From Kribbella albertanoniae (GTDB taxonomy: Bacteria > Actinomycetota > Actinomycetes > Propionibacteriales > Kribbellaceae), in contig NZ_SMKA01000012.1 in assembly GCF_004348455.1 (NCBI RefSeq), positions 16,022 to 80,021 on the forward strand: 64,000 nt of DNA, written 5' to 3'. Positions 33,398 through 41,094 of the stretch are shown piece after piece. The notes beneath the pieces were generated by a model. It was not told where the DNA came from. It did no database searches and saw only the letters and a program-made list of their open reading frames with translations. The translations under genes were made by a program, and so were the position numbers. Each line of letters begins with the position of its first letter. Positions within the stretch are counted from its first letter, which is position 1.

Positions 33398-35593
33398 ATG
33401 TTCACATTCTTGGGGCGGGCGACCACTCGACGGCGTTGGGCGGTGCTCGCTGGAGCCCTGATCCTGGTGCTCGTCGGTATCGTCTGGGGAACGGGCGTCT
33501 TCGGCTCGCTCAGTGGTGAGGCCGGCTTCGACGATCCGGACAGCGAGTCCGTCCGGGCGAGAACCACCATCGAAGGTGCGGTCGGCCGGACAGCGGTCGA
33601 CGTTCTCGCACTCTACCGCAGCGACGACGCCAAGGTGGACGATCCGGCGTACAAGTCGGCTGTCACCACCGTGGCCGACAACCTGGCGGCGTCCGGCGCC
33701 GTCACCGCGGTGCGGTCCTACTACTCAACCGGTTCGCCGGCGTTCGTCTCGGCCGACCGCGCCGCCACCTACGTCGCGATCCAGTTGAAGGGCGGCGACG
33801 CCGCCACCCGCGCGGACTCGTACGACGAGGTGTCCGGCCTGCTGGAGGCTCGCGGGCTGGACGTCGAGCTCGGCGGCCCGGTGCCGATGGGCCAGGAGAT
33901 CAACGGCCAGATCAAGGGCGACATCGCCCGGGCCGAACTGCTGGCGATGCCGATCCTGCTGCTGCTCATGGTGATCATCTTCCGCAGCGCGGTCGCGGCG
34001 CTGCTGCCGCTGGCCGTCGGCGCCCTGTGCATCATGGGGTCGTTCGTGGCGCTGCGGCTGGTCACCATGATCACCGACGTCTCGGTGTTCTCCATCAACC
34101 TCGTCACGATGCTCGGGCTCGGCCTGGCGATCGACTACGCGCTGTTCATCGTCAGCAGGTTCCGCGAGGAGCTGCCGACCAGCGCCACCCCGACCGAGGC
34201 GGTGATCCGGACCATGCGTACGGCCGGCCGCACCGTCGCCTTCTCGGGCCTCACGCTGGCGGTGTCGCTGCTGAGCCTGCTGTTCTTCCCGCAGATCTTC
34301 CTGCGCTCGATGGGCATCGGCGGTGTGGCGACCGTGTTGTTCGCGCTGCTCGGCGCCTTGGTGGTCCTGCCGGCGCTGCTGGTCGTGATCGGCCACCGGA
34401 TCGACTCCTGGCGCCTGCCGTCACCCCGGAAGGCGGCCGCCGCCGATGGCGAGCGCTGGTACCGGATCGCCCACGCCGTGATGCGCCGGCGAGGCGTGGT
34501 GACCATCGGCGTCGTCGGTGTGCTGCTCGCGCTCGGCCTGCCGTTCCTGCGCGTCGATTGGGGCACGGCTGACGCCAGGGTGCTCCCCGAGGGCACCGAG
34601 GCCCGCGTGGTGGCCGAGGCGCTCGGCAAGGATTTCCCGACCGATCCCAGCGCGGCCATCACCGTCGCGGTGACACTGGCCGACCCGGTGGAGAGCCAAG
34701 CAGGCAAGGCGGCCCTGGGTGAATTCAGCGATGCCCTGGCGGCAGTTCCGGGTGTCGACGGCGTCGACCCGGTCGGCGCAGGCGGCGACACGGCCGCCCT
34801 GAGCATCCGGTATGCGGCCGAACCCCAGTCCGGCGAGGGCATGGAGTTGCTCACCGCGCTCCGCGCGCTGCCGCCGCCGGCCGGTGGCGAGGCGCTGTTC
34901 ACCGGTGGCCCCGCCGCGCTCACGGACCTGCTCGACAGTGTCGGCGCGCGGCTGCCCTGGATGGGCCTGTTCGTCGGCCTGGTCTCGATCGTGCTGCTCT
35001 TCCTCGCCTTCGGGTCGCTGGTCCTGCCGATCAAGTCGATCGTGATGAACCTGCTCTCGCTGTCGGCGGCCTTCGGCGCGATCGTGCTGATCTTCCAGGA
35101 CGGTCATCTGTCCGGACCGCTCGGCTTCACCCCGACCGGCCTGGTCGACGCGACGATGCCGGTGCTGATGATCGCGATCGCCTTCGGCCTGGCGATGGAC
35201 TACGAGGTGTTCCTGGTCTCGAGGATCAGGGAGCAGTGGGACCGCACCGGCGATCACGTCGAGTCGATCGCCACCGGCGTCCAGAAGACCGCGAAGATCA
35301 TCACCGCGGCGGCGCTGTTGCTGGTGGTCGTCGTGGGCGCGTTCGCGACCTCGGGGGTCACCTTCATCAAGATGGTCGGGGTCGGCCTCGTCGTCGCGAT
35401 CGTCGTGGACGCGACGATCGTGCGGGCACTGCTGGTGCCGGCGACGATGCGGATCCTGGGACCCCGATGCTGGTGGGCACCGGCGCCGATGCGGCGCTGG
35501 TGGGACCGGCACGGGTTCCGCGAGGACGAGCCGGCCGAGGCCGCGCCCGACGCCGCGCCGCGTCCGGCCGAGGTGGTGACCGGCACCACATGA
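33398..35593 (+). CDS. MMPL family (RND superfamily) lipid transporter
   Basis: 731 residues with the duplicated RND topology: one helix, an extracytoplasmic loop, five to six helices (about 175-330), then a second helix, loop and helix set (about 520-690). Conserved GLGLAIDYALFIVSRFREE and FGLAMDYEVFLVSRIREQW blocks carry the Asp-Tyr pair that couples proton flow. Mycobacterial and actinobacterial MMPLs export lipids and polyketide-derived lipids. Because a lipid-like PKS operon begins 1.2 kb downstream, it is a plausible exporter of that product. Confidence 0.92.
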   Translation: MFTFLGRATTRRRWAVLAGALILVLVGIVWGTGVFGSLSGEAGFDDPDSESVRARTTIEGAVGRTAVDVLALYRSDDAKVDDPAYKSAVTTVADNLAASGAVTAVRSYYSTGSPAFVSADRAATYVAIQLKGGDAATRADSYDEVSGLLEARGLDVELGGPVPMGQEINGQIKGDIARAELLAMPILLLLMVIIFRSAVAALLPLAVGALCIMGSFVALRLVTMITDVSVFSINLVTMLGLGLAIDYALFIVSRFREELPTSATPTEAVIRTMRTAGRTVAFSGLTLAVSLLSLLFFPQIFLRSMGIGGVATVLFALLGALVVLPALLVVIGHRIDSWRLPSPRKAAAADGERWYRIAHAVMRRRGVVTIGVVGVLLALGLPFLRVDWGTADARVLPEGTEARVVAEALGKDFPTDPSAAITVAVTLADPVESQAGKAALGEFSDALAAVPGVDGVDPVGAGGDTAALSIRYAAEPQSGEGMELLTALRALPPPAGGEALFTGGPAALTDLLDSVGARLPWMGLFVGLVSIVLLFLAFGSLVLPIKSIVMNLLSLSAAFGAIVLIFQDGHLSGPLGFTPTGLVDATMPVLMIAIAFGLAMDYEVFLVSRIREQWDRTGDHVESIATGVQKTAKIITAAALLLVVVVGAFATSGVTFIKMVGVGLVVAIVVDATIVRALLVPATMRILGPRCWWAPAPMRRWWDRHGFREDEPAEAAPDAAPRPAEVVTGTT

Positions 35594-35701
35594 CCGTACT
35601 TGCGTCCCGCGTGGGGCGGGGATCGATGACGATCCGGGCGGCGGGGGCGCCGCCGGTCGTCAGCCGATCTCGGGGAACAGCGGAGATGTTCTGGGGGGAC
35701 A

Positions 35702-36250
35702 GTGGAAAGGTACTCGACGACGACTGATCTGGTGACGGCCTGCCTCAACGACGACGAGCAGGCCTGGCACCATCTCGTGATCAGATACGCGCCGCTGGTG
35801 TGGTCGATCGCCCGGGCGCACCGCCTGAGCGCGGCCGACAGCGAAGACGTCAGCCAGGCGACCTGGATGCGGCTGTGGCGGAACCTGCCCGGTCTGCGCG
35901 ATCCCGCCCGGCTGACCGAGTGGCTGTCGGTGATCGCCAAGCGCGAGTCGCTGCGGCACTTGAACGCTGCCTCCCGCCACGCCCTGGCCTGGAGCCCCGA
36001 CGCACTGGTCCGAATTCCGGATGAGGCCGAGTCGGTCGAGGGCCACGTGCTGGCCGAGCATCGCGACGACCAGCTCTCCAGGGCGCTGCTCGCGCTCCCG
36101 CCACGCTGCCAGCACATGCTTTCGCTGTTCGTGGAGAACCGCACGTACGAGCAGGTCGCCACGGATCTGGAGGTCTCGGCGAGTTCGGTCGGGCCGTTGC
36201 GGAACCGGTGCATCGCCCACCTGCGGGCACTGCTGGACGAGACCGACTGA
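35702..36250 (+). CDS. ECF-like RNA polymerase sigma factor
   Basis: 182 residues from GTG 35702. Region 2 is visible in LVIRYAPLVWSIARAHRLSAADSEDVSQATWMRLWRNL and region 4 in LSRALLALPPRCQHMLSLFVENRTYEQVATDLEVSASSVG. No anti-sigma factor gene is adjacent; instead a small convergent gene follows. Factors of this type occur beside variable accessory genes. A link to the PKS operon promoter is possible but not shown. Confidence 0.88.
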   Translation: MERYSTTTDLVTACLNDDEQAWHHLVIRYAPLVWSIARAHRLSAADSEDVSQATWMRLWRNLPGLRDPARLTEWLSVIAKRESLRHLNAASRHALAWSPDALVRIPDEAESVEGHVLAEHRDDQLSRALLALPPRCQHMLSLFVENRTYEQVATDLEVSASSVGPLRNRCIAHLRALLDETD

Positions 36251-36298
36251 GCGGATCAGCCGGCTGAGCGGATCAGCCGACTGAGTTGATTAGCCGGG
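36248..36298. terminator. Three 17-bp tandem repeats forming overlapping hairpins
   Basis: The unit TGAGCGGATCAGCCGGC is repeated almost exactly twice and a third, mutated copy follows. Adjacent units pair as CGGCTGA (36261-36267) with TCAGCCG (36273-36279). It lies between convergent genes, so a bidirectional terminator is likely although no U-tract is present. Confidence 0.5.
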
Positions 36299-36439
36299 AT
36301 GGCGGGCGTCGTCGGCCCGTTCGATCACCTGGGGCGGCACGCGGCCGAGCAGATCACGCAGCTCGTCGATGAGGTCGTCGCCCGCGGGCGCCGGGTCCTG
36401 GTGTTCCGGATGTTCCACGGGTACTGCGGAGTCGTCCAT
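36290..36439 (-). CDS. Small acidic protein, unknown function
   Basis: 49 residues from ATG 36439, with GAGGAGG nine bases upstream. The sequence is acidic and helical (DDLIDELRDLLGRVPPQVIERADDARHPG) and resembles small proteins often found next to ECF-like sigma factor genes in actinomycetes. It is convergent with the sigma factor gene; the tandem-repeat hairpin lies at its 3' end. Function unknown; a role in modulating the sigma factor is only conjecture. Confidence 0.65.
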   Translation of the reverse strand: MDDSAVPVEHPEHQDPAPAGDDLIDELRDLLGRVPPQVIERADDARHPG

Positions 36440-36633
36440 GGTGGCGCCTCCTCGCGGTAGGTCCGCCGGCCGGGGCCGGGCAGAGGAAATGGTGCGCGGG
36501 CGAGGTCGACGACGTCGCCCGGTCGCGCCCGCGGCGGGGGCGCCGGGCACTGCTTCGAACGGTACACCGCAGGGGCTGGATGCGCTGTGAATGGGTTCGT
36601 ATCCGTCACTGTCGTATTACCGAGAGTAAACGA

Positions 36634-36647
36634 ATTCTCGCGAGAAT
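36634..36647. promoter_or_regulatory. 14-bp perfect palindrome
   Basis: ATTCTCGCGAGAAT is its own reverse complement and lies 133 bp before the ACP start and 4 bp from the CRP-type site. It could be a repressor operator competing with or assisting the neighbouring site. Confidence 0.45.
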
Positions 36648-36651
36648 GGCG

Positions 36652-36667
36652 TGTGATCGAGGTCACA
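36652..36667. promoter_or_regulatory. CRP/GlxR-type binding site
   Basis: TGTGATCGAGGTCACA matches the TGTGA-N6-TCACA consensus of cAMP-receptor-family proteins exactly, including both half-sites. The centre is about 120 bp upstream of the ACP start codon, a position consistent with activation. The responsible protein is not encoded in the window. Confidence 0.6.
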
Positions 36668-36779
36668 TAAATTCTGCGTCCAGCAGCGTCCGAGCGGAAG
36701 ACCTGGGCAGGTCATTACCGGCATACCGCGCCAGTGCGGTCAATGACGGTCAATTCGGAATACCGAGCCCGGAGGAATT

Positions 36780-37190
36780 ATGACGGTGGCAAAGGACGAG
36801 GTTTTCGACGCGGTGCGCGCGGCGCTGGTCGATGCGCTGGGGGTCGAGGACGAAGACGTGGTGGCTGAGGCGACATTGCTCGGCGATCTCGAGGCGGAGT
36901 CGATCGATCTGCTGGACATTCTCTTCCGCCTGGAGCGCTCGCTGGGCGTCAAGGTGAGTGCCGCCGATCTCGGCGAGCACGTGCAGGGCGGGATCTCCGA
37001 GGAGGACTTCGGGACGGCCGAAGGCGTCGTGTCCGATGTGGGCCTGGCGCAGCTGGCCAAGGTGATGCCGCAGATCGACGTCGAGGCGTTGCGCGGCAAA
37101 CTGCCGGCTGAGGGCGTGATGGGACTGTTCACCGTCGACAACCTCGTCGACCTGGTGCTGGCCCGGGTGACGTCGCCGGCCGTGGTCTGA
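36780..37190 (+). CDS. Acyl carrier protein with internal extension
   Basis: 136 residues, against about 80 for a normal ACP. The phosphopantetheine Ser is S41 in LEAESIDLLDI, and helix III/IV-like sequence (FTVDNLVDLVLARV) is at the very end. Between them lies an insertion of about 45 residues (around 70-115) not found in fatty-acid ACPs. It is the only ACP in the operon and would carry the growing chain. GGAGGA sets the start; the AcpS gene follows immediately. Confidence 0.9.
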   Translation: MTVAKDEVFDAVRAALVDALGVEDEDVVAEATLLGDLEAESIDLLDILFRLERSLGVKVSAADLGEHVQGGISEEDFGTAEGVVSDVGLAQLAKVMPQIDVEALRGKLPAEGVMGLFTVDNLVDLVLARVTSPAVV

Positions 37191-37191
37191 G

Positions 37192-37593
37192 ATGGAGATC
37201 CGGGTCGGTGTGGATCTCGTCCATGTGCCGCGGCTGCGCCGGCTGCTCGCGGAGCAGCCGGCCATCGGCGGCGAGCTGTTCACGCCCGGCGAGCTGCGTG
37301 CCTGTGCCGACCGCCGGAACACAGTCAGCCGGCTGTCCGCCCGGTTCGCCGCGAAGGAAGCGGTGCTGAAGGCGCTGGGCACCGGCCTCGGGCCGCGGAT
37401 GCGATGGCTCGACGTCGAGATCGCCAACGAGCCGTGGGGCCGGCCAGTGGTGCGGCTGCACGGCGCGGCGGCCGCGGCCGGCGCGCGCCTCGGAGCCCGC
37501 TCGGTGGACGTGTCGCTGTCGCACACCGGCGACTTCGCACTCGCCCACGCCGTCGTCGTCACGTCCGGCGGCGACGACGAAGAGGAGGAATGA
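37192..37593 (+). CDS. acpS: Holo-ACP synthase (4'-phosphopantetheinyl transferase, AcpS type)
   Basis: 133 residues. Both family signatures are present: VGVDLVHVPRL at the N-terminus with the Mg-binding Asp, and RFAAKEAVLKALG with the Glu and Lys. The end is very acidic (GGDDDEEEEE-like tail). It should attach phosphopantetheine from CoA to the ACP encoded 1 bp upstream, making the operon self-sufficient. It is presumably additional to a housekeeping enzyme elsewhere. Confidence 0.93.
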   Translation: MEIRVGVDLVHVPRLRRLLAEQPAIGGELFTPGELRACADRRNTVSRLSARFAAKEAVLKALGTGLGPRMRWLDVEIANEPWGRPVVRLHGAAAAAGARLGARSVDVSLSHTGDFALAHAVVVTSGGDDEEEE

Positions 37594-38042
37594 TCGTGCT
37601 CTTTCACCTGACCGACCGGATCACCGGCTACGAGCCGGGCCGGTCGATCCGGGCGCGGAAGGTGACCTCGCGTTCCGAGCCGTACTGGCGGGAGACGCCG
37701 GACGGCCCGGTGATGCCGGCGCCACTGATCCTGGAGACCCTGTGCCAGGCCGGCGCTTGGCTGGTCATGCTCGACACCGACGTACGCCGTCGTGCCGCCC
37801 TGCTCTCGGTGTCGGACGCGCGCTTCCTCGGCACCGTCCGGCCCGGCGACGTCCTGGACGTGATCGCGGGGGTCGAGTCCGTGTCCGAGGAGCGGGCCGT
37901 CATGTCCGGGGTGGTCGAGGTCGCGGGCCGCACGGTCCTCGAGGCGACCGACGTCATGTGCGCACTGATCGACAGTGCGGAGCTGGATGATCCGGCGACG
38001 ACACGCCGCCAGCTCGCCGCGCTGCGGGAGGCCGGCCGATGA
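37590..38042 (+). CDS. FabZ-like hotdog dehydratase lacking the catalytic His (DH1)
   Basis: 150 residues, ATG overlapping the AcpS stop. The fold is that of FabZ (PYWRETPDGPVMPAPLILETLCQAG), but the position of the catalytic His is Glu35, while the partner Glu (E49, 14 residues later as in FabZ) is present. Alone it should be inactive as a dehydratase or do something else. A second family member 1.3 kb downstream keeps the His, so a heterodimer is plausible. Confidence 0.85.
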   Translation: MIVLFHLTDRITGYEPGRSIRARKVTSRSEPYWRETPDGPVMPAPLILETLCQAGAWLVMLDTDVRRRAALLSVSDARFLGTVRPGDVLDVIAGVESVSEERAVMSGVVEVAGRTVLEATDVMCALIDSAELDDPATTRRQLAALREAGR

Positions 38043-39334
38043 GCCGCGACGAACGGCGGCGCGTCGTGGTCACCGGCATCGGTGCCGTGACACCGCTGGC
38101 CAACGACGCCGCCGGCACCTGGAAGGCTCTCGCCGACGGCCGCAGTGGGGTGCGGACGATCAGTACCTTCGACGCATCGACGTTCCCGGTGCGGATCGCC
38201 GGCCAGGTCACCGACTTCGACGTGACGACCGCCGTACCTGAACGCCGGCACCGCCGCTACCTGTCCCGTGGTGCCGGGTACGGCGTGGCCGCGGCGGTCG
38301 AGGCGCTCGCCCAGGCCGGGTCGCTGGCCGGCACCGATCCGTACCGTCGCGGAGTCTCCGTCGGCGGCACCGTTGGCCGGGTCGAGCTGCAGCAACTGGC
38401 CGACATGTCCTGGCTGCTCGAATCGACCGGGCACAGCCAGATCTTCCGGCAGTCCCCCGCCGAGGTCCTCGAGCGCGACCAGAACGTCGGGCCGGCCGTG
38501 ATGGCGGAGATCGGAGACTGCCGCGGTCCGTTCGTCTCCGTCAGTACGGCGTGCGCGGGCGCGGCACACGCGATCGGCGAGGCATACCTGCGGATCCAGG
38601 ACGGCGACGCCGACATGATGCTTGCCGGCGGGTACGACGCCCTGACCACCTGGATGGACGTTCTCGGGTTCGCCCTGCTCGGTGCGCTGACCGAGGACTC
38701 ACCGGACGAGCCTGAGCGGGCGTGCAAGCCGTTCGACGTGCGCAGGAACGGATTCGTGCTCGGCGAGGGCGCGGTCATCGCCGTCCTCGAGGAACGCGAA
38801 CACGCCCTCGCTCGCGGCGCCACCGTGCTCGGCGAGATCGCCGGCTACGCCTCCAGCCTGAACGCGTACCGGATCACCGACTCGCCGCCCGGCGGCGGTG
38901 GCGCGATCACCGCGATGCGCGATGCGCTGGCCGATGCGGACCTGCGCCCGGACGAGATCGACTATGTCGTTGCCCATGGCACCGGCACGCCCGGCAACGA
39001 CGCCAGCGAGACGGTCGCGATCACGGAGGTGTTCGGCGACTCGGCATCCCAGGTGTCGGTCAGCTCCCCGAAGTCGATGGCCGGACACCTCACGTCGGCG
39101 GCGGCCGGCCTCAACCTGATCGCCGCGCTCGGTGCCATCGGTGAGCAGTTGGTTCCGCCGACGATCAATCTCGACCGCCCCGACCCGGCACTGACCCTCG
39201 ACTACGTGCCCAATGTCGCGCGCGCCAGGCAGGTCCGCGCCGTACTGGTCAACGCCTTCGCGTTCGGCGGCACCAACGCGTGCTTCGTGGTCACCGGACC
39301 GGGACCGCGATCAGGACAGGAGATCCCCCGATGA
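38039..39334 (+). CDS. Beta-ketoacyl-ACP synthase (FabF-like KS)
   Basis: 431 residues. Active-site Cys172 lies in VSVSTACAGAA, with the two His in VVAHGTGTPGND and SPKSMAGHLTSAAAG, so the triad is complete. It performs decarboxylative condensation of malonyl-ACP with the chain. It overlaps DH1 and DH2 by 4 bp each. The Cys-less homologue two genes on is the natural chain-length-factor partner. Confidence 0.92.
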   Translation: MSRDERRRVVVTGIGAVTPLANDAAGTWKALADGRSGVRTISTFDASTFPVRIAGQVTDFDVTTAVPERRHRRYLSRGAGYGVAAAVEALAQAGSLAGTDPYRRGVSVGGTVGRVELQQLADMSWLLESTGHSQIFRQSPAEVLERDQNVGPAVMAEIGDCRGPFVSVSTACAGAAHAIGEAYLRIQDGDADMMLAGGYDALTTWMDVLGFALLGALTEDSPDEPERACKPFDVRRNGFVLGEGAVIAVLEEREHALARGATVLGEIAGYASSLNAYRITDSPPGGGGAITAMRDALADADLRPDEIDYVVAHGTGTPGNDASETVAITEVFGDSASQVSVSSPKSMAGHLTSAAAGLNLIAALGAIGEQLVPPTINLDRPDPALTLDYVPNVARARQVRAVLVNAFAFGGTNACFVVTGPGPRSGQEIPR

Positions 39335-39774
39335 CCACACCGCTGCTCGACGAGCCCCGGGTCATGGACCTGGCGGTGGCCGCCACCGCCAGTGGTCTGG
39401 ACACCGTGGTGTCCTTGCGGCCAGGCGTCGCCGCCGTTGCCACCAAGAACTTTCCGGCGACGACGGCCATCTTCGCGACCCACTTCCCCCGTTTCCCGGT
39501 TGTTCCCGGCGTGCTCCTCCTCGACGATCTGGCCCGGCTGGCCGCACTGGTCCTGGCCGGCGACGGCGGACCGGACCGATGGCGGCTCGCCGCCGTGACC
39601 CGGATCCGGTTCCGCCACTTCGTCCGGCCCGGCGACGTGGCCGAACTGAGTGTCGAGGTTCGCTCCGACGGTGACGGGTCGACCTTGCGCGGTGAGGTCC
39701 GCGTGGATGGCAAGCCGGTCACCACGGTCGGCTCGCTGGTCATGCGGGACACGACCTCGGGAGCCGTGGCGTGA
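39331..39774 (+). CDS. FabZ/FabA-like hotdog dehydratase (DH2)
   Basis: 147 residues from ATG 39331 (overlaps the KS stop). Conserved His51 in THFPRFPVVPG and an acidic residue Asp65 14 residues later (VLLLDDL), where FabZ has Glu and FabA Asp. It would dehydrate 3-hydroxyacyl-ACP. The His/Asp dyad could also allow FabA-like isomerisation; this cannot be decided by eye. It overlaps the CLF-like gene by 4 bp (GTGA). Confidence 0.85.
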   Translation: MTTPLLDEPRVMDLAVAATASGLDTVVSLRPGVAAVATKNFPATTAIFATHFPRFPVVPGVLLLDDLARLAALVLAGDGGPDRWRLAAVTRIRFRHFVRPGDVAELSVEVRSDGDGSTLRGEVRVDGKPVTTVGSLVMRDTTSGAVA

Positions 39775-41060
39775 GCGGGATCAACGGCCGGCGCGTCGCC
39801 GTGACCGGTATCGGCCTGCTGACGGCGCTAGGCACCGGACACGCCGACACGTGGTCCGGACTCATGCGCGGCCGGACAGCGATCGGCCCGCTCCAGGGCT
39901 TCGACGCCACCACACTTCGGACCCGGATCGGGGCTGAACTCACCGGCTTCGACCCATCGCGATTCGCCTCGCGCCGCACCTTGCGCAGCGCCACCCGGGA
40001 GGACGAACTGGCGTTGGCCGGCCTCTCGCTCGCGGTCGACGACAGCGGCGCGGACCTGACCGCGCTGAACCCGGAGCGGCTGTCGGTGTTTCTGGGCGGC
40101 AACAAGGAGATCTCCCGCCCCCAGCACCTGATCGACGGTGCGCTGTCGGTGCGCGAACCGGACGGCTCGGCCCGCGAGAGCGTGCTGGGCGAGCGGATGG
40201 GGTCCAGCTTCTACCCGCTGTTCTACGTCGAGGGCCTGCAGGCCGCGTCGCTCTTCTATGCGTCGCAGCGCTATCAGGCGAAGGGTGCGAACGCCTATTT
40301 CCACGGCACCGCCGACGCGGGCGCCACCGCCATCGGGCGGGCCTATCGCTCGGTGCTCCGCGGGGAGTCCGATGTAGCGCTGGCCGGTGGGTTCGACACC
40401 GGAGTCTCCTTCTGGGCCATGTCCAAGATGGACGGCCTCGGTGTCCTCACCGACCGCAACGAGTTGGGCTCCGGCGCGTTCCGCCCGTACGACCGGGAGC
40501 GATCGGGCTCCGTGCTCGGTGAAGGTGCCGCCGTACTGGTCCTGGAGGAGTTCGAGGCGGCATCCGCGCGTGGCGCTCGGGTGTACGCCGAGATCGGCGG
40601 CATGGGATCGGCCTTCGACATCGGAGGGCTGGTAACGCCGGAACCCAGCGGCGCCGCACTGACGGCTGCCATCGCGGCTGCCGGGCGGGAGGCCGGCTGG
40701 ACGTCCGACGGCCCGGACTACGTGGCCACCCATGGGTGTGCCACCCGACTGGGTGACGCGAGCGAGGCAACGGGTCTACGGTCGGCGCTCGGCGCTGCGG
40801 CGGACCGTGTGATGGCCAGCAGCGTGAAGCCGGCGGTCGGCCACATGGTGGCCGCGGCGGGCGCGCTGAATATCGCCGTGGCGGCGCTGACAGTGCACCA
40901 CGGCAGCGTCCCGCCCACCCTCAACCTGACCGACCCCGACCCGGACTGCGCCCTGGACTGGGTCCCGAACGAGGGCCGGCAACTGCCGGTGCGGTCGGCA
41001 CTCGCGCTGGCGCGCGGCCTCGAGGGACAGAACGTCGCGGTCGCGCTGCGGGCGGCCTGA
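39771..41060 (+). CDS. KS-like protein without active-site Cys (chain-length-factor type)
   Basis: 429 residues from GTG 39771. Overall FabF fold, with the two active-site His retained (ATHGCATRLGD, SSVKPAVGHMVAAAG), but the nucleophile position reads GTADAGA, so Cys is replaced by Asp182. In type II PKSs such KS homologues pair with an active KS and set chain length. The product likely pairs with the KS encoded at 38039. It is followed after 34 bp by a second, fused KS system. Confidence 0.88.
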   Translation: MSGINGRRVAVTGIGLLTALGTGHADTWSGLMRGRTAIGPLQGFDATTLRTRIGAELTGFDPSRFASRRTLRSATREDELALAGLSLAVDDSGADLTALNPERLSVFLGGNKEISRPQHLIDGALSVREPDGSARESVLGERMGSSFYPLFYVEGLQAASLFYASQRYQAKGANAYFHGTADAGATAIGRAYRSVLRGESDVALAGGFDTGVSFWAMSKMDGLGVLTDRNELGSGAFRPYDRERSGSVLGEGAAVLVLEEFEAASARGARVYAEIGGMGSAFDIGGLVTPEPSGAALTAAIAAAGREAGWTSDGPDYVATHGCATRLGDASEATGLRSALGAAADRVMASSVKPAVGHMVAAAGALNIAVAALTVHHGSVPPTLNLTDPDPDCALDWVPNEGRQLPVRSALALARGLEGQNVAVALRAA

Positions 41061-41094
41061 TGCAGCCATGGACGTGTATGGACAGGAGCGAACG

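Larger units (their letters stand above)
36440..36779. other. Intergenic control region in front of the 14-gene PKS operon
   Basis: 340 bp between the divergent small gene and the ACP gene. It becomes AT-rich after 36590 and contains a perfect 14-bp palindrome (36634-36647), a perfect CRP-type site (36652-36667) and a GGAGGA ribosome binding site just before 36780. No gene was seen. Confidence 0.7.
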
